DNA from: Paraburkholderia sp. BCC1886
GTDB taxonomy: Bacteria; Pseudomonadota; Gammaproteobacteria; Burkholderiales; Burkholderiaceae
Length of the DNA stretch: 64,000 bases
Assembly: GCF_900996245.1 (NCBI RefSeq)
Contig: NZ_CAAJGK010000043.1
Coordinates: forward strand, 105,700-169,699
Direction of reading: 5' to 3'
Position numbers and translations under genes: made by a program. Below are positions 33,786 through 42,352 of the stretch, one piece after another; the stretch's first letter is position 1; every line of letters starts with the position of its first letter. The notes beneath the pieces are model-generated. The model ran no database searches. It was not told the origin of the DNA and was given only the letters and a program-made list of their open reading frames with translations.

Positions 33786-34580
33786 TCATTCGCCCAGACT
33801 GAACGAAATGGGCTGGGTGGCCGTGACGTTGCGGGCGATTCCGCTTTCGACGTACGGCTGGCAATGGCCTCGTGTGACCGCGTCGACGGCGGCTGCGTCG
33901 AGATCGTCGAAGCCGCTAGAACGCTGCACGGTGACCGAACTGAATCGCCCCGTCCGGTCGATCGCGATGGCCAGGTTGACGATGCCCTGTCGACCGAGAC
34001 GCCTCGCCTTCGCCGGATAGGAAGGCGCCGGGATCGAGCAGCCGAGTTGCTTCAGTTGCGAGGCGCCGATCGGCTTCGGCAACGCGAGTTCGGCTTTGTC
34101 CGGGCTGCCGGCGGGAGCGGCTGCCGTCGTCGCCGGTACTGGCGGTGTAACGGCCGGCGCGGGCGCGGGTGCAGGCGTAGGCGGGGGTGTGGCAACGGAC
34201 TTGTCCGGCGTGCTCGTCGTCACCTCGCGCGTCGAGTCGCTATGCGTTGCGGCAAGCACGGGCGCCTGATGGGTCTTTTGCGGTAGCGGCTTCGGCGCGG
34301 GCTTCGTCTCCTGTTTGGGCTCCTGCCTGGGTTCCTGGCTCGGCTGCGCGACGGGCTGCGCCGCGGGCGCGCTGACGAGCGACACGCGCACGCCGGCAGG
34401 CTCCGGCGCGCCGCCTGCCAGTACGAGCGTCGGTGTCGACATCGACCACAGCAGCCATGCGAGCGCGCCCACGTGCAGCAGGACGACCGTCAGCAGGATG
34501 CCGTACCCCGTGCGTCTGCCGAGCGCTGGAAAGCCCGATGAAACGGCGGAAGGGACGGCGGGAAGTGCGTGCGAAGCCAT
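33786..34580 (-). CDS. tonB: TonB protein
   Basis: The 264-residue energy transducer has an N-terminal membrane anchor (about 24-46), a long Pro/Lys/Glu-rich spacer (residues 70-170) and the C-terminal TonB fold with LGCSIPAPSYPAKARRLGRQ and VQRSSGFDDLDAAAVDAV. It lies 13 bp after the receptor gene, so it is probably dedicated to that receptor. Confidence 0.9.
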   Translation of the reverse strand: MASHALPAVPSAVSSGFPALGRRTGYGILLTVVLLHVGALAWLLWSMSTPTLVLAGGAPEPAGVRVSLVSAPAAQPVAQPSQEPRQEPKQETKPAPKPLPQKTHQAPVLAATHSDSTREVTTSTPDKSVATPPPTPAPAPAPAVTPPVPATTAAAPAGSPDKAELALPKPIGASQLKQLGCSIPAPSYPAKARRLGRQGIVNLAIAIDRTGRFSSVTVQRSSGFDDLDAAAVDAVTRGHCQPYVESGIARNVTATQPISFSLGE

Positions 34581-34593
34581 GGCGCGTCTGCCG

Positions 34594-37032
34594 TCAGAAA
34601 TCGTACGTACCGGTCAACAGCACCGTGCGGGTCGGGCCCATCGGGATGTAGTCGGAGGTCGTGCTGCTGTAGTAGAGGTTGCGGTTGAACAGGTTCTTCA
34701 CCGACAGGTTCAGACCGAACTTCTTCTTGCGGTAGAACAGGCCGACGTCGGTCTCGAGCTGGGCCGGAATACGGTAGTTGGAGGTGTAACCCACCGCCTG
34801 GCCCGCCGTGTAGTACAGCCCTAATCCCACGCCGAGTCCCTGCAACTTCTCGGTCTGGAAGTTGTAGGTGGTCCAGAGGCTGGCCGAGTTGTGCGGAAGA
34901 TTGACCTTCGCACCCGGCGAGTAGCCCTGAACGTAATCGTTGTACGTGTAGCTGCCGATCACGTTGAGGCCTTTGGCGACCTGCCCCGCGACTTCCAGTT
35001 CGAAGCCGCGGCTGACCGCGCCGCCAACCGGAATGTAAAAGCCCGGGTGTTCGGGATCCGAGACGTTCTGGTTGTTGTACGAAATGCGATACGCGGAACC
35101 GGTCACGGTCAGCTTGTCGTCGAGGAAGCTGCCCTTCACCCCCACTTCGGCCTGCTCGCTGGTTTCCGGTGCGAGATAAGCGCCGGTGTACGTCGTCGCC
35201 GCGTTCGGCATGTAGCCGCGCATGTAGTTGGCGTAGGCCGATACGTCTTCGGTCAGGTCGTACATGACACCGATGTTCGGCGTCCATGCGCTCTGGTGCC
35301 AGCCGCGGCCAGCGGTGGTCGTGTCGACCGAGTTGTAGATGCTCTGCAGCTCGTTGGTGTTCCAGAACTGGCTGTTGCGGATCGACCCTAGCACATGGAA
35401 GCGCCCGTAATTCGCCTGTTCCTGCAGGAACAGACCCGAGACCGTGATGCTACCGCGAACCACACCGGCCAAGCCCGAACCGTCGCTATTGAGCGTCGGA
35501 AACGAACCGGGTGCATAGACGTTCGGGATGACGGCAATCTCGCCACCGTCGTTCCATTCGAACTCGTTGTAATGGCTTTGCTGGTAGTCCCAACCGACCA
35601 GTGTCGTCGTCTTAACCGGGCCGAAGTCGTACTTGGCCCGAACGTAATTTTCGAGCGACAGGTTGTAGACATTTTCACTCGTGTCGAAACCCATGAAGAC
35701 ACCCGAATTGCCCGAGAGCAACGTGACCGGCGTCCAGGCCCGCTGTAACTGCTGCGAATCGATGTAGTCTGCGCGGCTCACGAACGTCACGTGATCGCCG
35801 AGTTTCTGTTCCAGTTTGTAGAAGACATCGTCCTGGCGACCCGTGAAGCCATCGCTCGGATTGCCCAAGGGGTGATCGAAGCCGTCGGCCACGAAACCGC
35901 CGGTCGCCTTGCCGATCGTGTACGAGGGCACCGGGTTCGACGTGACGGAACGGGAGTAACCCACCGTCAGGTCGGTCGTGCGATCTTTCCACTCGAGAGT
36001 CGGCGCGAAGTAGTAGTTGCGCTTGCCGTCGTAGCCGCCCGAGTTCTGACCGGCCTGTTCATCCGAGAGGATGAAGCGGTACATCAAGCGGTCGTCTTTC
36101 GTCAGTGCGCCCGTGCTGTCGAGCGACGCGGTGACGTCGCCGAAGGTGCCGTAGCTTAGTTGGACTTCGTGAAACGGATCGGCCTGCGGTGTTTTCTTGA
36201 CCACGTTGATCACGCCGCCCGCGGGGGCGTCGCCCGCCAGAATGGCCGCCGGTCCCTTCAATACCTCGACGCTCGAAATAGCGATGGTCGGGGTCAGCGA
36301 TGATGAAGTGAGTTCGCTGTTTGCCGAAGTCTGCATCCCGTCGGTCAGAATCGTGGCGCCGGGAAAACCGCGCAGCGCAAACGTAGGCACGCCGAGCGGA
36401 CCCGGCCGCGCCGTCACGCCCGCCACGTTCCTGAGAATATCCACCAGCGACTGGTCCGCCTGACTCTGAATCACCGCGGCATTGACCACCGAAATCGAAT
36501 TCGGCGTCGCACTGATCGGCGTATTCGTGCGGGTCAGCGTGCTGGACGATTCGGTCACGTAACCGTTGCCGCCCGAGTCGCGCTGCGCCGCCACGCTGAT
36601 GATCGGCAGCGACGCGTCGGTCGCCGTATCGGTCGCCGCTGCACCCGTTGCCTGCGCGCTTGCAGCGCCGCCCGATTTCGAGGCGGTGGTCGCAATGCGC
36701 CGCACCGTGATGGCGCCGCTCGTCGTCGTCACGCGTTCAAGGCCCGTGCCCTGCAAAGCCTGATCGATGGCCTGCTGCGGCGTCAGCGTGCCGTCCACCG
36801 GCGCCGAATTGACCGACTTCACCAACGACTCGTCGAACGACACCAGCGTGCCGCTTTCCTTCGCTATTTCCAGCAGGGTCTGGCTCAACGGCGCCGCGCC
36901 CAGATGGTAAGTGTGGCTGGCAATCTGCTGCGCGAACGCATGACCGGCCAGCAACATCGGCACCATGGAAACCGCCATGGCAATGCGTCGAACGATCAAA
37001 CGGCGCGGTACGTTATGTGTAGTGTGGTTCAA
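34594..37032 (-). CDS. TonB-dependent receptor with STN signalling domain
   Basis: The 812-residue outer-membrane receptor has a signal peptide (MAVSMVPMLLAGHAFA), a secretin/TonB N-terminal (STN) domain at about residues 41-108 (YHLGAAPLSQTLLEIAKESG, then the GTLTPQQAIDQALQGTGL segment), a TonB box/linker, a plug with LRGFPGATILTDGMQT and SVEVLKGPAAILAGDAPAGG, and a beta-barrel ending TGTYDF. The STN domain is what FecR-type anti-sigma factors read. The start is TTG at 37032 with AGGGGA seven bases upstream; an ATG at 36978 gives a shorter signal peptide. Family members take up siderophores, but none is assigned here. Confidence 0.9.
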   Translation of the reverse strand: MNHTTHNVPRRLIVRRIAMAVSMVPMLLAGHAFAQQIASHTYHLGAAPLSQTLLEIAKESGTLVSFDESLVKSVNSAPVDGTLTPQQAIDQALQGTGLERVTTTSGAITVRRIATTASKSGGAASAQATGAAATDTATDASLPIISVAAQRDSGGNGYVTESSSTLTRTNTPISATPNSISVVNAAVIQSQADQSLVDILRNVAGVTARPGPLGVPTFALRGFPGATILTDGMQTSANSELTSSSLTPTIAISSVEVLKGPAAILAGDAPAGGVINVVKKTPQADPFHEVQLSYGTFGDVTASLDSTGALTKDDRLMYRFILSDEQAGQNSGGYDGKRNYYFAPTLEWKDRTTDLTVGYSRSVTSNPVPSYTIGKATGGFVADGFDHPLGNPSDGFTGRQDDVFYKLEQKLGDHVTFVSRADYIDSQQLQRAWTPVTLLSGNSGVFMGFDTSENVYNLSLENYVRAKYDFGPVKTTTLVGWDYQQSHYNEFEWNDGGEIAVIPNVYAPGSFPTLNSDGSGLAGVVRGSITVSGLFLQEQANYGRFHVLGSIRNSQFWNTNELQSIYNSVDTTTAGRGWHQSAWTPNIGVMYDLTEDVSAYANYMRGYMPNAATTYTGAYLAPETSEQAEVGVKGSFLDDKLTVTGSAYRISYNNQNVSDPEHPGFYIPVGGAVSRGFELEVAGQVAKGLNVIGSYTYNDYVQGYSPGAKVNLPHNSASLWTTYNFQTEKLQGLGVGLGLYYTAGQAVGYTSNYRIPAQLETDVGLFYRKKKFGLNLSVKNLFNRNLYYSSTTSDYIPMGPTRTVLLTGTYDF

Positions 37033-37143
37033 CTCGAATTCCCCTAAATCGTCGAAGCGAATTTTCTTTGATTAAACTTGGACTACTAAAGTTATCTAAA
37101 GCAACCGGCACCTGATTCACCTGTGCTTTACGCCCGCCCGTTT

Positions 37144-37611
37144 CTAGATCACGTATCCCAGTGGCAGCGCGGTGGTGCGTTTCATCACTTCCATCGAAAA
37201 ACTCGAGCTGACATCGAACAGGTCGACTCGGGCAATCAGTTTCTTGTAAATCACATCGTAAGAAGGGATATCCGGAACCAGCACCTTCAACAGATAATCG
37301 ATCTGTCCGCTCATGCGATGCACCTCTACGACCTCGGGTATCTCGAGGATCGCGTCGCGGAATTGCATCAGCCAGCGCGGCGTATGCTGAGCCGTCTTCA
37401 CCGCGACGAACACCGTCGTCCCGACGTTGACCCTGACCGGATCGAGCAACGCCACCCGGCCCATCACGAAGCCGTCTTCTTCCAGTCGCTGCACGCGTCG
37501 CCAGCACGGACTCGAAGAGAGATTGGCCAGCTCGGCCAGCTCTGCGACCGACAACGTGCTGTCGCGCTGCAACGCATCCAGTATCCGCAGATCTGTTTGA
37601 TCGATGACCAC
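37144..37611 (-). CDS. Lrp/AsnC-family regulator
   Basis: The 155-residue protein has the Lrp helix-turn-helix (LRILDALQRDSTLSVAELAE, then LANLSSSPCWRRVQRLEEDG) and an effector-binding RAM domain. A GTG start at 37611 gives the normal N-terminus. It is 111 bp upstream of the receptor gene on the same strand, so it could be in the operon or control it. Lrp proteins sense amino acids, which would suit peptide-derived substrates. Confidence 0.88.
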   Translation of the reverse strand: MVIDQTDLRILDALQRDSTLSVAELAELANLSSSPCWRRVQRLEEDGFVMGRVALLDPVRVNVGTTVFVAVKTAQHTPRWLMQFRDAILEIPEVVEVHRMSGQIDYLLKVLVPDIPSYDVIYKKLIARVDLFDVSSSFSMEVMKRTTALPLGYVI

Positions 37612-38051
37612 GTGTGCTCTTCCCGTTAGCTGCGCCCTACGTCATGTGCCGGTCGACACGACACGCATTGCGCTCTTGCCTACTGTGTCGTTCGACGGGC
37701 GCAAAAGTGACACCGCTTCGTGCAAATATTTTTTAGCAGGTCACCCGAGTATCGAGAATGGGCCTATCCGGCGGGACTTTCCGGGCTTCCCAGTTGTGCG
37801 CATATCCATTGGACACTTGATGCTTTGTCACGCCGCGGCCCGTTTGTTACAGTCGCATCCACTCGGCATACCACCGAGGAATTATTTTTTGTTTGTATCG
37901 ATTGGTATGCAATATGCTTCCCTCTCGAAGCAGGACATTGGAATGACTGCCCGGAACCTTGGGACGCTGCCGAATAGTGCAACCGCGGCGAACCGGGCGC
38001 TTCCTTTCGGTGCGTTGCACCGGATCAGGTATCCGGGCTCGGGGAAATCGG
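37612..38051. other. Intergenic region between Lrp and the sigma-factor gene
   Basis: A 440-bp divergent gap that should hold the promoters of the Lrp/receptor side and of the sigma factor. Short AT-rich runs occur near 37720-37740 and 37875-37925. No Fur box (GATAATGATTATC-like) and no convincing hairpin was seen. One open frame crosses it but lacks codon bias and resemblance. Confidence 0.5.
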
Positions 38052-38600
38052 ATGGACAACAGGACTACCGCGTATTTGCGCGACGATGCGCAGTGGGCTG
38101 CCGACACGGGACGCAGGGACTTTCTCTCGGAAGAATTCCGTCGCAGCTATGAATGGCTGCTCAATCGCGTGTGGCGCAAAGTCGGCTGCTCCTTCGACGC
38201 CGAAGATATTGCGTCGGCCACCTTCGTCGAGATCGCCGAACTCAGCGATACGGCGTCGGTCCGCGAACCGCGTGCGCTGCTGACCACGATCTCGCAACGG
38301 ATCATGACCGACCTCTGGCGTCGTCGGTCACTCGAACGCAACTATCTGGCCTCGCTTGCCGCGAGTCCCGAACCGTCGACGATATCCGCGGAGAACCTCT
38401 GCGAAATCATCCAGTCGCTCGTGACGATCGACTCGGTACTGGCCAACCTCTCCCCCAAAGCCCGCGAAGCATTTTTGCTGAGCCAGCTCGACGAGCTCAC
38501 GTACGCCGAGATTGCGCAACGCCTGTCGGTGTCCGCAAGCATGGTGCGCAAATACATGGCGCAAGCGCTGACTGCCTGCTACATGGCGGTCGCGGCATGA
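38052..38600 (+). CDS. ECF sigma factor, FecI type
   Basis: The 182-residue protein has region 2 (FSEEFRRSYEWLLNRVWRKVG-like helix, read as LSEEFRRSYEWLLNRVWRKV) and DAEDIASATFVEIAEL near residue 43, then region 4 (LSPKAREAFLLSQLDELTYA) with EIAQRLSVSASMVRKYMAQA as the DNA-binding helices. That matches FecI-type ECF sigma factors. The ATG at 38052 has a GGGGAAA-type site. It overlaps fecR by 4 bp and lies divergent to the receptor operon. Confidence 0.9.
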   Translation: MDNRTTAYLRDDAQWAADTGRRDFLSEEFRRSYEWLLNRVWRKVGCSFDAEDIASATFVEIAELSDTASVREPRALLTTISQRIMTDLWRRRSLERNYLASLAASPEPSTISAENLCEIIQSLVTIDSVLANLSPKAREAFLLSQLDELTYAEIAQRLSVSASMVRKYMAQALTACYMAVAA

Positions 38601-39568
38601 GCCGGCAGGCACCGCGCGTCGACTTCGACGACGCTGCGCAAAGCGCAATCGAATGGGCCGTGCTGCTTCGTTCGGGCGAAATGAACAGCGACGATCAACG
38701 CGCGTTCGACCGCTGGTTGAACGGTAGCGACAAGAATCACGCAGCGTGGTTGAAGCTGCAATCGGCGCTTGCCCCGTTCTCGCGCGCCGCGGCGAATGGT
38801 TCGGTGATGGCGCGCGAGGCGCTCACGCTAACGAATGCATCCAAACGGAAATTTTTGCGCAACAGCGCGGCCAGCGTGGCGGTGCTCGGCATCTCGGGCC
38901 TCGCCGGCGCGGCGTTGTGGCAACGTCAGACGGACGCACAGTACGCGTTGAACGTGCAGACCGGGACGGGCGAACGACGCGACATCGTGCTCGCGGACCG
39001 CACCCATCTGTTCGTCAACGCGAAGAGCACGGTTCGGGCGCGGGACGGCTCCTTCAGAACACTGCAACTGCGCAGCGGAACGATGTATGCCGATGTGGCC
39101 GCGGATCGTCATGGTTCGCTGTTCAGCGTTCAGACCGACGACGGCTGGGTTCGCACCGCGGCGGCGGCAATGGAAATCGCCACCTCGGACGACGGCACGC
39201 TGGTAAGCGTGCAACGCTCGCATGCGGTGATCGAAACGTTGAGCGGGTTGCGCGCGATGCTGCAACCCGGCGACGTCGTGCGATTCAGCCGCGAGTCGAT
39301 CAAGCGCATTTCCAGTTCGATCGCGGCGGGGCCGAGTTGGCCCAAAGGTTTGTTCGTCGCCTCCGACGTGCCGCTCTCGACGGTGATCGACGCATTGCGT
39401 CCGTACTACCGCGGCTTTATTCGTATCACGCCGGACGCGGCCGGGCGACGCGTCAGCGGGGTTTTTCAACTGGACGACACCCGTCAGGCGCTGGATCAGA
39501 TCGCGCAGACGCTGCCGGTGAATGTCGCGACTTACGCCAACTGCATCGTGATGGTTTCGGCGCGATGA
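38597..39568 (+). CDS. FecR-type anti-sigma/signal-transduction protein
   Basis: The 323-residue inner-membrane protein passes the signal from the receptor's STN domain to the sigma factor. The N-terminal cytoplasmic part (AAQSAIEWAVLLRSGEMNSD, about 1-85) has the FecR_N features including DDQRAFDRWLNGSDKNHAAW, one membrane helix lies at about 90-112 (SVAVLGISGLAGAAL) and the periplasmic FecR domain follows (GERRDIVLADRTHLFVNAKS). The ATG at 38597 overlaps the sigma-factor stop (ATGA). The two genes and the receptor form a surface-signalling set. Confidence 0.9.
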   Translation: MSRQAPRVDFDDAAQSAIEWAVLLRSGEMNSDDQRAFDRWLNGSDKNHAAWLKLQSALAPFSRAAANGSVMAREALTLTNASKRKFLRNSAASVAVLGISGLAGAALWQRQTDAQYALNVQTGTGERRDIVLADRTHLFVNAKSTVRARDGSFRTLQLRSGTMYADVAADRHGSLFSVQTDDGWVRTAAAAMEIATSDDGTLVSVQRSHAVIETLSGLRAMLQPGDVVRFSRESIKRISSSIAAGPSWPKGLFVASDVPLSTVIDALRPYYRGFIRITPDAAGRRVSGVFQLDDTRQALDQIAQTLPVNVATYANCIVMVSAR

Positions 39569-39687
39569 GACGGTCTTGCGCACTGCTGCATGCGTTGCCC
39601 TGCTGACGTAGGAGCGTAGGAGCGCAGGCTCCCGCTATACTGTCGCGGCCCCGCGTCGCTCTGACCGGGAACGCCGACGACCGGATC

Positions 39688-40062
39688 ATGAGACGACTTT
39701 CCGCTATCAAACCCGCCTGCCTGCCACTCGTATCCACACTCGCACTCGCCGCGTTACTGGCCGGGTGCGGATCATCCGGCCGGTCCGCGCGCGATGCCTC
39801 CCAACCGTTGATGTACGTGTCGTCGCCGCGCGCGCCGGCCTACATCGCCGAGTGCCTGGAAAGCCGGCTGTCGCGCGTGCGCCTTTCGCGCGCGGGCAGC
39901 ACGACCGAGATCGCGGTGGGCTCCGATTCGAACCGCTCGTACTTCGTCACGCTCACGCCGATCAATGCCGGTTCCATCGTCAAGGTCATGCAACCCGCCA
40001 ACGCGCCGGACGATCCACCGGAACCGGAAATGCGCTTCGACATCGCGCGTTGCGCGACCTGA
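39688..40062 (+). CDS. Small predicted lipoprotein
   Basis: The 124-residue product has a signal peptide with the lipobox LLAGC (Cys near residue 27) followed by GSSGRSARDASQ, so it is probably lipidated. The mature part has two further cysteines. I do not recognise a domain. It is a lone plus-strand gene 119 bp after fecR and 114 bp before a DUF457-like gene. Confidence 0.65.
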   Translation: MRRLSAIKPACLPLVSTLALAALLAGCGSSGRSARDASQPLMYVSSPRAPAYIAECLESRLSRVRLSRAGSTTEIAVGSDSNRSYFVTLTPINAGSIVKVMQPANAPDDPPEPEMRFDIARCAT

Positions 40063-40176
40063 GACCGGTTACGCCGTACGATTATTTTTATCTCGCGCGG
40101 CGGCTGTTTTTTTGACGGCGCATCTGCGAACATAGCCGCCCCTTGTCTTTCAGGCGGCCCCTGTTGCCGCGTTTCG

Positions 40177-40668
40177 ATGGCATCCAGCAAAGCACATCAC
40201 GCCACCGGTTTTGCCGCCGGTGTCATCGCGGCAGCCGTCGTAGCGCGCGGCGGTTTTTTTCACGTGGGCGTCCTGTTCAGCTTTATCGCGGGCGTGCTGG
40301 GCGCCACCGCGCCGGACTGGCTCGAAGTGGCGTGGTGGTCGCGTGCGCGGCGACTGTGGATCACGCATCGCACGTTGACGCATTGGGGCATCGGCTGGCT
40401 GGCGTTGCTCGCGGTGTCGTATCACGAGCTGGGGCATTCGGTTTATGCCGCGCCTGCGTTCGGCTTTGCCTGCGGGGGATTGATGCATCTGCTGGCCGAT
40501 TGGCCGAATCCGCTCGGCGTGCCGTGGATTGCCGGACGGCATTCATTGAATTTGTGGAATAGCGGTCACTGCGACCTGATCGTGGTCGCGGCGTCGTGGG
40601 TCGCCGCGTGGTTCGTCGGCAAGCAGATGTGGCCGCAAGGCGCGCATCTGCTTCGACATCTGATCTAG
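40177..40668 (+). CDS. DUF457/YdjM-like membrane-bound hydrolase
   Basis: The 163-residue integral membrane protein has HHATGFAAGVIAAA at the N-terminus, HRTLTHWGIGWLALL near residue 67 and FACGGLMHLLADWPNPLG near residue 97. These histidine and aspartate positions are those of the YdjM/DUF457 (LexA-binding, putative metal-dependent hydrolase) family. Substrate unknown. Start ATG at 40177, no strong ribosome site. Confidence 0.75.
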   Translation: MASSKAHHATGFAAGVIAAAVVARGGFFHVGVLFSFIAGVLGATAPDWLEVAWWSRARRLWITHRTLTHWGIGWLALLAVSYHELGHSVYAAPAFGFACGGLMHLLADWPNPLGVPWIAGRHSLNLWNSGHCDLIVVAASWVAAWFVGKQMWPQGAHLLRHLI

Positions 40669-40681
40669 CCGCTCGTCGCCC

Positions 40682-41608
40682 TCAACTGTTCCTGGGCTCG
40701 CTGCGCTCGGCTTCGCGGACCTTGCCTTGCGACACGCTGCTGCCCGGCGGCAAGCTATGCGTGAGCCACACGTTGCCGCCGACCACCGATCCACGTCCAA
40801 TCGTGACGCGCCCGAGAATCGTGGCGCCCGCGTAAATCACCACATCGTCCTCGACGATAGGATGGCGCGCGTTGCCCTTGATAAGCGTTCCGTCGAGGTC
40901 CGCCGCAAAACTCTTGGCGCCAAGCGTCACGGCCTGATACACGCGCACCCGCTCGCCGATGATAGCGGTCTCGCCGATCACCACGCCCGTTCCGTGATCG
41001 ATGAAGAAGCTCGGACCGATGGTGGCGCCGGGGTGAATGTCGATACCCGTCGCCGAATGCGCGATCTCGTTGATGAAGCGCGCGAGCAAGGGCACGCCGA
41101 GACCATGCAACGCATGCGCGAGCCGATGATGCGTCATCGCCCACACGCCCGGATAGCAGAGCAGGATTTCGGTGATGTGCTGCGCCGCGGGATCGCCGGT
41201 GAAGGCGGCCTGGATGTCGCTCACCAGCAGCGCGCGAATGCCTGGCAACTGCGTGGCGAACTCGCGCGCCACGGCGAAAGCCCGTGCTTTCAATTCGCCG
41301 TCGGGCGTTTCACCGAACTCGGGGAGGAAGCGCAGCGCCCGGCGAATCTGTTCGGCAAGCAAACGCAAAGTGCTTTCGAGCGTGTGGCCGACGTAGTAAT
41401 CCACCGTTTCGTCGGTCAGATCGGGCGCGCCGTAATGCGTGGGAAACAGCGCCGCGCGCAAGCCGGCGACTATGTTGACGACCGCTTCGCGCGACGGCAA
41501 TTCGCGAATTCCGAGCGGATGCCGGGTGCGATGCAACTGCTCGCGTGAGGCACGCAGGTCGGCGACGATCTGATCAAGGCCCCAGCTAGGGGCAGGCACG
41601 TTAGGCAT
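40682..41608 (-). CDS. Serine O-acetyltransferase (CysE/EpsC-like)
   Basis: The 308-residue protein makes O-acetylserine from serine and acetyl-CoA, the first committed step in cysteine synthesis. Its C-terminal left-handed beta-helix hexapeptide domain carries HPGATIGPSFFIDHGTGVVI near residue 200 and GNARHPIVEDDVVIYAGATI near 250, with the catalytic His and Asp of the family. The N-terminal alpha domain is of the longer EpsC/SRPBCC-less type. The ATG at 41608 lacks a strong ribosome site, so the start is less certain. Nothing in the neighbourhood points to another function. Confidence 0.85.
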   Translation of the reverse strand: MPNVPAPSWGLDQIVADLRASREQLHRTRHPLGIRELPSREAVVNIVAGLRAALFPTHYGAPDLTDETVDYYVGHTLESTLRLLAEQIRRALRFLPEFGETPDGELKARAFAVAREFATQLPGIRALLVSDIQAAFTGDPAAQHITEILLCYPGVWAMTHHRLAHALHGLGVPLLARFINEIAHSATGIDIHPGATIGPSFFIDHGTGVVIGETAIIGERVRVYQAVTLGAKSFAADLDGTLIKGNARHPIVEDDVVIYAGATILGRVTIGRGSVVGGNVWLTHSLPPGSSVSQGKVREAERSEPRNS

Positions 41609-41743
41609 AAAGGACAGCACCGTGCGAAGTTGCACGGGTCGGAGTGATTGTCCCGAGAGATTACCGTGTTTTGTCGCGGGCCGCGTAGCAGGCAGTAGCG
41701 GGCCGCGGCAGCCGAGCATGCGTTCAGCTCAGGCCGGGTGAAA

Positions 41744-41977
41744 TCAAATGGTGACGCTGCTTGCGTCGATCCAGCGTACGGCCCAGTCGCGTGCATGCGC
41801 GATGGCGGCGGCTTCGTCGGGAAAGCGCAATTCAGTGGGGAAGAAACGGTTGGCGACCAGTTCGCCGTCGCTCGAGCGGGAGATGACTACGTAAGGTTGC
41901 CAACTGCCGTCTCCCGTGCGCGCCGGCGCGCAGTTCAGCAGATAGCCGCGATGTGTGAATGCAGCATCGAAGTGCAT
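41744..41977 (-). CDS. Small conserved hypothetical protein (DUF6566-like)
   Basis: The 77-residue protein has an alternating GYLLNCAP and PYVVISRSSDGE pattern and ends RDWAVRWIDASSVTI. It resembles small Burkholderia-type proteins, possibly the DUF6566 family, but this is memory rather than a search. No signal peptide. Function unknown. Confidence 0.6.
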   Translation of the reverse strand: MHFDAAFTHRGYLLNCAPARTGDGSWQPYVVISRSSDGELVANRFFPTELRFPDEAAAIAHARDWAVRWIDASSVTI

Positions 41978-42352
41978 GAGTCACTCGCCCTGACGGCCCC
42001 ATTTAAATGTTTTAGAAAGCGTCCCGCGTTATTCGCGGGCGCGATGAAAACCGCCAAACCGATGCTGTCACGATGATGCTCGTGCTGATGCAAACGAAGC
42101 AAACGAAGCTGCAAATATCGGCTGGACTATGCTCGCCGGCTTAAGATCATACTCTGTCGCAAATACCCGTCGATTAAAAAAAACGAAAAGAATCGCGGAT
42201 GCAATCGACAGTCAAAATGGGCCGCTAACGCAAGTGCAGCATGGCGTCAAACATGTGGGAATAGCTTGCACGATAATCGCTTCGCTCACGCGGAACGGGT
42301 TTTGCTGCTCGTCATCTGATTCGCACCGAACTCATCGAACGGAGATTGCACC
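41978..42352. other. Intergenic region, relatively AT-rich
   Basis: A 375-bp gap between divergent genes. It is AT-rich around 42140-42200, including a run of A residues after GATT near 42175. The ribosome site CGGAG of the next gene lies near its end at about 42340. I see no gene-sized frame or convincing hairpin in it. Confidence 0.5.

Noticed and set aside
37033..37143. Possible Fur box before the TonB receptor
   Set aside because: No GATAATGATTATC-like sequence could be found on either strand; control by the FecI-type sigma factor is more likely.
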